The notes below the pieces were generated by a model. The model was not told where the DNA came from. It saw only the letters and a program-made list of their open reading frames with translations, and did not search any database. The position numbers and the translations under genes were made by a program. Below are positions 1 through 5,259 of a stretch of 5,259 bases of DNA, one piece after another. How positions within the stretch are numbered: the stretch's first letter is position 1; each line of letters opens with the position of its first letter. This DNA comes from Helicobacteraceae bacterium (GTDB taxonomy: Bacteria; Campylobacterota; Campylobacteria; Campylobacterales; Sulfurimonadaceae): positions 1-5,259 of the forward strand of contig JAGXIA010000123.1 in the NCBI GenBank assembly GCA_024635885.1, read 5' to 3'.

Positions 1-1671
1 ATCACAATCTACGAGAACGTTGCAATTTGTTCGCATGCGGGTTACTGTCCAAGTGGAAAGCCGGACAAGTGGCGACCAAAGATGCCCAACAGCGGATTCA
101 CTGATGAAGAGCTTGTTGAGAAGATTAAGAAATGTCCTTCCGGAGCACTCAGTTATGCCCGTGAGATGACTGAACATCGAAACCCAAAAGCGAGTCGTCC
201 CCAGAAGATACGGATAAGGAAAAATGGTCCTCTAGAAATCGAGGGAGGAATTGAATTGCGAAACTCAGAGTGGGGCGAATGTGCATCACACGAACATTAC
301 ACGCTTTGCCGGTGCGGTGCCTCAAAAATGAAACCTTTTTGCGATGGAACCCATGACGTAGTTTGGAAGCAAGGCGAAGAAGATTACCAACCAAAAACTG
401 AGGCTCAGATGTCCAAATCGACTCCTCTGGAGCCACATGTTGCTTTCATTCATAACTTGGCGAAGAGAGGACTTGAAGGAGATGATGGAATCGGGGCTGA
501 AGGTCTGATGGGCGCAATGGGACCGCCAAGGACAGAGCTCCCTACCTGGGATGATATTCAAATAATGACCGCACAGCTCAACCCTGCACCGCTTGCGCAA
601 GACGCAAAGGTCGGCACCGAGCTCATAATTGGTCCAAGAGCCAAAAAGCCTCTTCGCCTGAGCATGCCGATCTTTGTATCTGACATGAGTTTTGGAGCGC
701 TTTCGCAGGAGACAAAAGTCGCGCTCTCAAAAGGAGCCGAATTGGCACAAACGGCTATCTGCTCAGGAGAAGGCGGTATGCTTCCTGAAGAACAGATGGC
801 TAACAGTCGCTATCTTTATGAGCTTGGCTCCGGAAAGTATGGTTATGAAGAGGAGCAGCTCCGAAAAGTGCAAGCTTTTCACTTCAAAAGCGGACAAGCC
901 GCAAAGACTGGAACTGGTGGACATCTGCCCGCTAGTAAGGTAACTGAAAGAATCGCCGAAATCCGCGGGATTGAACCGTGGACAAACTCCGAGTCGCCGC
1001 CGACTTTTACAGACATGTCAAGTGCGGCAGACTTTCGCAACTTCGCAAATCATGTGCGTGAGATTAGTGGAGGAATTCCTATCGGTTTTAAAATTTCTGC
1101 CAATCGACTGGAACAGACAATCGATTTTGCATTGGAGGCTTCAGCTGATTACATCATCCTAGATGGCCGTGGTGGGGGCACAGGAGCAGCACCTCTAATT
1201 TTTCGGGACAATATATCTGTGCCGACAATCCCTGCTCTAGCTCGGGCGAGACAACATCTAGATCACTGTGGGGTAAGTGGTGATGTTACACTGATAATTA
1301 CAGGAGGATTACGGACACCAGCTGACTTTGTGAAGGCTTTAGCTCTGGGTGCGGATGGGATTGCATTGGCGAATGCTTCAATTCAAGCAGTCGGCTGTAT
1401 CGGAGCCCGAATTTGTAATACAAACAAGTGTCCGGCAGGTATTGCGACCCAGAATCCTGAACTAAGAAAACTTGTAGATGTTGATGCGGCAGCAAAGAGA
1501 GTTGAGCGATTCTTTGATTCATCAAACAAGCTGATGCAGGTAATGGCGCGAGCATGTGGTCATAACAACTTCAATAAGTTCACAAAACAAGATATCTCAA
1601 CCTGGCATTGGGAAATGGCCAAACTCACTGGCATAGAGTTTTCTGGTCTGCTTGAGAATCGACTTCTTTGA
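1..1671 (+). CDS. Fe-S/FMN glutamate synthase-related protein with YjdI-like and CDGSH domains (5' partial)
   Basis: The frame is open from base 1 with no start in the first 27 codons, so the gene begins upstream; the ATG at 82 is internal. Residue numbers below count from that ATG. A divergent 4Fe-4S mono-cluster domain (Fer4_19, as in E. coli YjdI) shows Cys codons at 28-30 and 46-48 in a CSHAGYC pattern, then CPSGAL at 18-23. A CDGSH domain follows with ligands C76, C78, C87 and H91 (CxC...PFCDGTH). Residues about 150-515 form the FMN-binding glutamate synthase domain (COG0069 type): SGEGG at 228-232, GQAAKTGTGGHLP at 271-283, GRGGGTGAAP at 362-371, and a C-x5-C-x4-C 3Fe-4S motif at C439/C445/C450. 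The glutaminase domain of full GltB is absent from the visible part, so glutamine-dependent glutamate synthesis is doubtful. An FMN oxidoreductase fed through several Fe-S clusters is a reasonable inference; the substrate is unknown. It is probably cytoplasmic, since no membrane segment is visible. It is more GC-rich than its neighbours. Confidence 0.9.
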   Translation: MTIYENVAICSHAGYCPSGKPDKWRPKMPNSGFTDEELVEKIKKCPSGALSYAREMTEHRNPKASRPQKIRIRKNGPLEIEGGIELRNSEWGECASHEHYTLCRCGASKMKPFCDGTHDVVWKQGEEDYQPKTEAQMSKSTPLEPHVAFIHNLAKRGLEGDDGIGAEGLMGAMGPPRTELPTWDDIQIMTAQLNPAPLAQDAKVGTELIIGPRAKKPLRLSMPIFVSDMSFGALSQETKVALSKGAELAQTAICSGEGGMLPEEQMANSRYLYELGSGKYGYEEEQLRKVQAFHFKSGQAAKTGTGGHLPASKVTERIAEIRGIEPWTNSESPPTFTDMSSAADFRNFANHVREISGGIPIGFKISANRLEQTIDFALEASADYIILDGRGGGTGAAPLIFRDNISVPTIPALARARQHLDHCGVSGDVTLIITGGLRTPADFVKALALGADGIALANASIQAVGCIGARICNTNKCPAGIATQNPELRKLVDVDAAAKRVERFFDSSNKLMQVMARACGHNNFNKFTKQDISTWHWEMAKLTGIEFSGLLENRLL

Positions 1672-1763
1672 TCATAAGTTCGGAGTTCCTAAAGAAAGAT
1701 AATTACTAAAATGTATCATTAAAATGCTATCACAAGGGATATTTCAATTTTTTAAATAGGAAG

Positions 1764-1790
1764 TTTTATATCTAAATTAAGACTTTTATA
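1764..1790. repeat. TTTTATA direct repeat flanking an imperfect palindrome, possible operator
   Basis: TTTTATA occurs at 1764-1770 and again at 1784-1790, a 20-bp period or about two helical turns. Exactly between them, 1771-1782 reads TCTAAATTAAGA, which matches its own reverse complement at 10 of 12 positions. It lies 25-51 bp upstream of the first gene of the efflux operon, where a metal-responsive regulator could bind. In DNA this AT-rich such patterns arise by chance, so the operator role is speculative. Confidence 0.25.
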
Positions 1791-1808
1791 AATAAAACAA
1801 GTTACAAT
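1787..1808 (+). promoter_or_regulatory. Candidate -10 elements of the efflux operon promoter
   Basis: Two -10-like hexamers precede the 101-residue ORF: TATAAA at 1787-1792 and TACAAT at 1803-1808. Neither has a good TTGACA-like -35 at 16-18 bp. The first would give a leader of roughly 15 nt. The second would place the transcript start at or beside the ATG at 1815, making a leaderless message. A promoter somewhere in 1672-1814 is likely because the composition and function change here; the exact element is uncertain. Confidence 0.35.
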
Positions 1809-1814
1809 GCGACT

Positions 1815-2120
1815 ATGCACTTAAAAAAAATCAGTATATTTGTTTTATTATTTGTAATTTCTTTTTCGGTTTTTCATGAAATAGAATTTGCTGTATACGA
1901 CAAAGAACCATGTGATATTGTTGAGTATGTAAGTGAATTTGACGCACCTACAGACTGTGGTGATATTTGTGAGATTCATTACAAGTATCATCATGCATAT
2001 GTATTACCATTTCCTGACACTATTGTATATTTAAATATAGGTAGTTTGTATAACATTCCACAAAACACTTCATACAATTTTAATAATCATTCAAAAACTG
2101 TTAAGCCACCTATCGTATAA
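1815..2120 (+). CDS. Small exported Cys/His-containing protein, first gene of efflux operon
   Basis: This is a 101-residue protein I cannot assign to a named family. Residues 3-20 are two lysines followed by a hydrophobic run with no clear cleavage site, so it is either secreted or anchored with its C-terminus in the periplasm. The mature part has three cysteines (C33, C48, C52) and a cluster of possible metal ligands in residues 48-60, of the form CxxxCxxHxxxHH, followed by VLPFP. The tail ends KPPIV. Small proteins with an N-terminal hydrophobic segment and Cys/His ligands (CzcI and DUF2946-like types) often accompany CzcCBA/CusCBA genes, so a periplasmic metal-binding, sensing or accessory role is inferred from context. 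No Shine-Dalgarno precedes the ATG, unlike the next three genes. The gap to the channel gene is 54 bp with no terminator, which supports co-transcription. It could also be an unrelated secreted peptide. Confidence 0.7.
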   Translation: MHLKKISIFVLLFVISFSVFHEIEFAVYDKEPCDIVEYVSEFDAPTDCGDICEIHYKYHHAYVLPFPDTIVYLNIGSLYNIPQNTSYNFNNHSKTVKPPIV

Positions 2121-2164
2121 CCCAAAACCCCAACCCATACTTATACCAAATTTTTATTTTCACA

Positions 2165-2169
2165 AAGGA
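2165..2169 (+). promoter_or_regulatory. Ribosome-binding site of the TolC-family gene
   Basis: AAGGA lies 5 nt upstream of the ATG at 2175 and supports that start, which also gives a complete signal peptide. Confidence 0.8.
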
Positions 2170-2174
2170 TAATT

Positions 2175-3344
2175 ATGTTTAAATATATAATTATATCTCT
2201 ACTATTATGCACATTTTTAAGTGCTGAAAGTTTTGATGATTTTTTACATAAGGCTATAAAAAATAGCCCTTACTTAGAGTCTTCAGCATTAGCTGTTAAA
2301 CAAACTAAAGAGAAGGGTAATATTCTTACAAGATATGAGAATCCTACTTTAGAGTTGGAATATTCTACATTTAAGCCAGACAGAGGCAATAGTGATGAAG
2401 GATATCGAGTTAATTACTCACAACCTATTCGTTTATGGAATGTAGCAGATGATAAAAGAGCAGTTGTAAGCTCAAATATAAAAAGTGCGAATGCCTCTTT
2501 TGATCAAGAAAGAGCCATATTTATTCGTGACATATCAATCTCCTATACTTTATATTCTCAAAGTAAGATGTTTCTTTCTCTTGGAGAAGAAGAATTACAG
2601 ATTGCAAAAAAAATATATGATATTTCTGTTGCACAATTTCAAAACGGCACAATCTCAAAAGGTCTAAAACTTCAAGCACAAGTAGATTTTGAGATGAGTG
2701 AAAATTCAAAATATTTTTTATCTTTAAATAGTATGCAAGCTTATTATTCGCTACTGAAATTTGCGGGTATTAATGAAGAGATAGAACTTGATTCTGCTTA
2801 TGATTTTACTATAAATGCTGATTTTCAAATTATAAACAACCCTACTCTTGAAGTTTTTAAAGCACAACAAAATCAAGTACTCAGTGAAGCAAAACTAAAT
2901 TCTAACAGTGTTGAGTGGCTCAACTTATTTGTAGAACTCGAAAATGAACCGGCACAAGACATAGTTAGACTTGGCTTAAACTTTCCCTTAGCTTTTTTCA
3001 ATGACAAATCTCAAGAAAAAACAATAGCGACTCTTCAACTCAATAGAACTGAACTTTTAATAAAAAATGAGCAAATGAGTTTAAATATTGAGCTTATTAA
3101 GCTTCAAAAAGAACGAGAATCTTTACTTAATTTAAGTAAAAACAGTGAGAGAATACTAAGTACACAACTTGAACTTTTAAAGATGTATGAAGATGGATAC
3201 AAAATCTCAAATATAAATCTACTTCAACTTCAAGACATTAAAAATAAAGTTATTGAGACTAAAAGAACTCTTATTCAAATACATACGGCATTAAATCAGA
3301 ATGCTATATATACAAACTATATACAAGGAAGCTATAATGAATAA
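2175..3344 (+). CDS. TolC-family outer-membrane efflux channel (CzcC/CusC-like role)
   Basis: This 389-residue protein should form the trimeric outer-membrane duct of the tripartite pump. Residues 1-17 look like a Sec signal peptide (hydrophobic run 4-15, likely cleavage after LSA, before ESF). Two OEP-type repeats follow. In the first, NPTLELEY (56-63) and YSQPIRLW (81-88) look like beta strands, and the FQNGTISKGLKLQAQVDF stretch (155-172) is the typical helical signature. In the second, NPTLEVFKAQ (222-231) opens the repeat, GLNFPLAFF (267-275) is the beta strand, and YEDGYKISNINLLQLQD (338-354) repeats the helical signature. Both repeats have long amphipathic helices. It is on the short side for CusC/CzcC proteins, but both halves look complete. 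C12 in the signal is not in a lipobox, so a lipid anchor as in CusC is unlikely. Its last 8 bp overlap the adaptor start. The TolC family is firm; the metal-efflux role comes from the neighbours. Confidence 0.92.
   Translation: MFKYIIISLLLCTFLSAESFDDFLHKAIKNSPYLESSALAVKQTKEKGNILTRYENPTLELEYSTFKPDRGNSDEGYRVNYSQPIRLWNVADDKRAVVSSNIKSANASFDQERAIFIRDISISYTLYSQSKMFLSLGEEELQIAKKIYDISVAQFQNGTISKGLKLQAQVDFEMSENSKYFLSLNSMQAYYSLLKFAGINEEIELDSAYDFTINADFQIINNPTLEVFKAQQNQVLSEAKLNSNSVEWLNLFVELENEPAQDIVRLGLNFPLAFFNDKSQEKTIATLQLNRTELLIKNEQMSLNIELIKLQKERESLLNLSKNSERILSTQLELLKMYEDGYKISNINLLQLQDIKNKVIETKRTLIQIHTALNQNAIYTNYIQGSYNE
3325..3329 (+). promoter_or_regulatory. Ribosome-binding site that sets the adaptor start
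   Basis: AAGGA ends 7 nt before the ATG at 3337. It favours this ATG over the in-frame one at 3301, which has no such site and would put 12 extra residues before the signal peptide. Confidence 0.8.
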
Positions 3345-4434
3345 AATATATTTATTGATATTACTATTAGTCACATCTTTATTTGGTGTTGATATACCAA
3401 TCGCAAAGGCACAACTTCGCTCATTTGGAAAATCAATTGAGTTAAACTCTAAAGTTATTCAACTCTCAAATGCTCAACAATCAGTCACTTCACTCGTTAG
3501 CGGTCATTTAGAAAAGTATTTTGTTGAACCTGGTCAATATGTAAAGGATGGGCAAAAAATTGCTCTCATAGAATCAATATTGGTTTCAAAGATGACAGCA
3601 GATTATATTTCTTTAAAAAAGCAACTTGTTTCTTTAAATAAAAATAATGAAGCAAATGAAAAACTTTACGATAAAGGCATGCTTTCGATGCAAGATTTAA
3701 ACAATCTAAGTATTCAATTGGATGCGATGAAATCTAATCTTTTTGCTTTAGAGTCACAGTTAAATACACTTGGCATTAAAACAGACAAACTCAAAGAAGC
3801 GACAGGAAATTTTATTCTTTATGCTCATAGTTCAGGACGAGTCTCAACCCTCCTCCAACCATTACATACGGTTATAAGGGAAGATGAAGCTCTCATATCT
3901 ATTATAAAAGATCAAGCTTTTTATATTCAATCATATTTACCCTTAGAGTATGGAAATGTTGTTAAGATGGGGCAGAAACTAAATGTTAATTATAACGGTA
4001 AGACTATTCTTACTCATGTAACCCAGATATTACCGGAGTTAGATGTTAAAACGCAGAGAATTGTTGTTTTGTCCAGTGTTGATGAAAAAATAAATAATTT
4101 ATATATAAATTCTTTTGTAGCATCTACTCTATACTTTGAACCTAACCAACAGTATGTCTCTATAAACAAATCAGCGCTTTCATTTTTCAACAACGAATGG
4201 GTAGTTTTTATGCACAAGGAAGTTACTGCAGATAAAAAACATCCTGAAGATAAGCACGAGGAGCATGAAGACAATGATATACAATATGTAGCTCGTGTAG
4301 TTGAAATCATCACACAAGATGAAGATTATATTGCAGTTAATGGAATTGAGGCAGGTGAAGAGTATGTAAGTGATAAGAGTTATTATGCGAAGTCGATGAT
4401 TATGAAATCATCTCTTGGCGAGCATGGGCATTAG
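3337..4434 (+). CDS. RND efflux periplasmic adaptor (membrane fusion protein, CusB/CzcB-like)
   Basis: This 365-residue periplasmic adaptor should link the RND pump to the TolC-type channel. The ATG at 3337 is chosen for its ribosome-binding site and because the protein then starts with a normal signal peptide (1-17: MNK, hydrophobic run, SLFG). The lipoyl-like domain is split in the usual way: residues about 49-80 (SGHLEKYFVEPGQYVKDGQ) and about 159-192 (SSGRVSTLLQPLHTVIREDE). Between them, residues about 81-152 form the alpha-hairpin, with YDKGMLSMQDL at its tip. A beta-barrel follows (about 193-268), then a membrane-proximal region. That region holds a charged stretch with H293, H302, H307 and H310 among Asp/Glu/Lys, and the protein ends GEHGH; both might bind metal, which is inference. 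No Met-rich N-terminal silver/copper site as in CusB is evident. It overlaps the channel gene by 8 bp, and its stop lies within the next gene's ribosome-binding site. Confidence 0.9.
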   Translation: MNKIYLLILLLVTSLFGVDIPIAKAQLRSFGKSIELNSKVIQLSNAQQSVTSLVSGHLEKYFVEPGQYVKDGQKIALIESILVSKMTADYISLKKQLVSLNKNNEANEKLYDKGMLSMQDLNNLSIQLDAMKSNLFALESQLNTLGIKTDKLKEATGNFILYAHSSGRVSTLLQPLHTVIREDEALISIIKDQAFYIQSYLPLEYGNVVKMGQKLNVNYNGKTILTHVTQILPELDVKTQRIVVLSSVDEKINNLYINSFVASTLYFEPNQQYVSINKSALSFFNNEWVVFMHKEVTADKKHPEDKHEEHEDNDIQYVARVVEIITQDEDYIAVNGIEAGEEYVSDKSYYAKSMIMKSSLGEHGH

Positions 4435-4438
4435 GTGA
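4433..4438 (+). promoter_or_regulatory. Ribosome-binding site of the RND pump gene, overlapping the adaptor stop
   Basis: AGGTGA begins within the adaptor's TAG stop (4432-4434) and lies 6 nt before the ATG at 4445. Ribosomes finishing the adaptor would reach this site directly, which suggests translational coupling. Confidence 0.75.
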
Positions 4439-4444
4439 TATATT

Positions 4445-5259
4445 ATGTTAAATAAACTTATTGACCTATCATTAAAATACAAACTCTTAGTCTTAGTATT
4501 TTTTGTTGCAATTTCCGCTTTTGGTTTTAAAGCATATCAAAATATCCCCATAGATGCTTTTCCGGATATTACGCCAAAGCAAGTTGTTGTTTATACTGAG
4601 AGTCCTGGGAATTCTGCTGAAGACATAGAAAAACTACTTACATATCCAATAGAATCATCTTTATCAGGAATGGCTGGTGTCAAGATGATTATGTCGAATT
4701 CTATTTTTGGATTATCATACGTTTCTGTGTTTTTTGAAGATAATATGGATATCTATTTTTTACGTCAACTGGTAAGTGAAAGACTAGCCGGTATTGATAT
4801 TCCAAATGGCTGGGGAAAACCGGTTTTAGGACCAAATACAACGGGTCTTGGACAAGTGTTTTGGTATGAAGTAAAAGACACGACTGGCAAATACTCACTT
4901 CGTGAAATAAGAGAGATGCAAAAGTATATTGTAACACCTCTTTTTAAGAGCGTAAGCGGAGTTGAAGAGGTTATCGGTTGGGGTGGAGATGAGAAGCAAT
5001 ATAATGTTTTGATTGACACTAAAAAACTTCAAGATATAGGAGTGACTTACGGCGATGTTGTGACTGCTTTACAAAAAAGTAATCAAGCAGCTGGCGGGCA
5101 GTATCTTGAGTTTAATCGTGAACAGTATCTTATTCGTGGAGCAGGACTTTACAATAGCTTAGATGATATTAGAAATACAGTTGTAAAAGTTGGGTCTGGA
5201 CAATCTGTTACTATCAGAGATGTCGCTACAGTGGAAACTGGTTCTGCTCCTAGGTTTGG
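4445..5259 (+). CDS. CusA/CzcA-family heavy-metal RND efflux pump (3' partial)
   Basis: The frame is open from the ATG at 4445 to the window edge (271 codons plus 2 bases). This is roughly the first quarter of a family that usually has about 1,020-1,050 residues. It is the proton-driven inner-membrane pump that would move metal ions into the adaptor/channel. TM1 is at residues about 13-30. The heavy-metal-efflux signature IDAFPDIT follows at 36-43, then YTESPGNSAEDIEK (50-63), TYPIESSLSGMAGVK (66-80), FEDNMDIYFLR (97-107) and LGPNTTGLGQVFWYEV (128-143), all in the usual order for the first porter domain. The part after about residue 165 (VSGVEEVIGWGG) matches the following PN/PC subdomains. 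TM4, which separates Zn/Co/Cd, Ni/Co and Cu/Ag subgroups, is beyond the window, so the metal cannot be assigned. The AGGTGA site supports the start. No frameshift or missing key motif is visible. Confidence 0.95.
   Translation, partial: MLNKLIDLSLKYKLLVLVFFVAISAFGFKAYQNIPIDAFPDITPKQVVVYTESPGNSAEDIEKLLTYPIESSLSGMAGVKMIMSNSIFGLSYVSVFFEDNMDIYFLRQLVSERLAGIDIPNGWGKPVLGPNTTGLGQVFWYEVKDTTGKYSLREIREMQKYIVTPLFKSVSGVEEVIGWGGDEKQYNVLIDTKKLQDIGVTYGDVVTALQKSNQAAGGQYLEFNREQYLIRGAGLYNSLDDIRNTVVKVGSGQSVTIRDVATVETGSAPRF

Noticed and set aside
149..600. Reverse-strand ORFs of 95 and 92 codons inside the left gene
   Set aside because: They lie opposite a clearly conserved Fe-S domain coding region, have no recognisable domain, and are shadows of the real frame.
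692..1162. Short forward ORFs in another frame within the FMN domain
   Set aside because: They overlap the conserved glutamate-synthase motifs in the true frame and their translations show no domain or signal.
1664..1696. TTCTTT...AAAGAA inverted repeat at the end of the left gene as a terminator
   Set aside because: The stem is only 6 AT-rich pairs, the loop is over 20 nt, and there is no following T-run, so it is not a credible Rho-independent terminator.
2121..2174. A separate promoter or terminator between the small gene and the channel gene
   Set aside because: The 54 bp show only the AAGGA site. There is no hairpin, and no convincing -35/-10 pair.
2175..2230. Lipoprotein signal in the TolC-family protein (C12)
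   Set aside because: The residues before C12 are LLL, with no small residue at -1, so it is not a lipobox. Cleavage after LSA fits better.
3301..3336. Upstream in-frame ATG at 3301 for the adaptor
   Set aside because: It has no ribosome-binding site, deepens the overlap with the channel gene to 44 bp and places 12 residues before a normal signal peptide. The ATG at 3337 has AAGGA at a good distance.
4014..5019. Reverse-strand ORFs of 78-99 codons opposite the adaptor and pump
   Set aside because: They lie opposite well-supported coding regions, and their Cys/Ser/Leu-rich translations are typical of antisense frames.

Overview
The window holds two unrelated blocks that meet at about position 1672. 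The left block (1-1671) is the 3' part of one large gene. Its protein joins a divergent 4Fe-4S mono-cluster domain (YjdI-like), a CDGSH-type 2Fe-2S domain and a glutamate-synthase-type FMN/3Fe-4S domain. The frame is open to the first base, so the gene starts upstream of the window.

The right block (1815-5259) reads as one left-to-right operon for heavy-metal or cation efflux across both membranes. It holds a small exported Cys/His-containing protein (1815-2120), a TolC-family outer-membrane channel (2175-3344), a periplasmic adaptor (3337-4434) and the first 271 codons of a CusA/CzcA-type RND pump (4445 to the window edge). Channel and adaptor overlap by 8 bp. The adaptor stop lies inside the pump gene's ribosome-binding site, so the three are probably translationally coupled. 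Together they would form a tripartite pump: RND transporter in the inner membrane, adaptor in the periplasm, channel in the outer membrane. The metal cannot be read here, because the diagnostic transmembrane residues of the RND protein lie past the edge.

The 143-bp gap between the blocks (1672-1814) is very AT-rich. It carries candidate promoter elements and a small repeat/palindrome arrangement that could be an operator. No convincing terminator was seen after the left gene.

The efflux genes are strongly AT-rich (for example 12 G+C in 2701-2760), with clear AAGGA/AGGTGA ribosome-binding sites and a preference for AT-ending codons. This fits Campylobacterota of the Sulfurimonas/Arcobacter kind, which is an inference from style and not a proof. 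The left gene is clearly richer in G+C (28 of 60 in 661-720), so one block may have been acquired horizontally. I saw no RNA genes, CRISPR array, insertion sequence or attachment site. Apart from the fused Fe-S/FMN protein and the small Cys/His protein, the content is of recognisable families, and I do not claim a new system.
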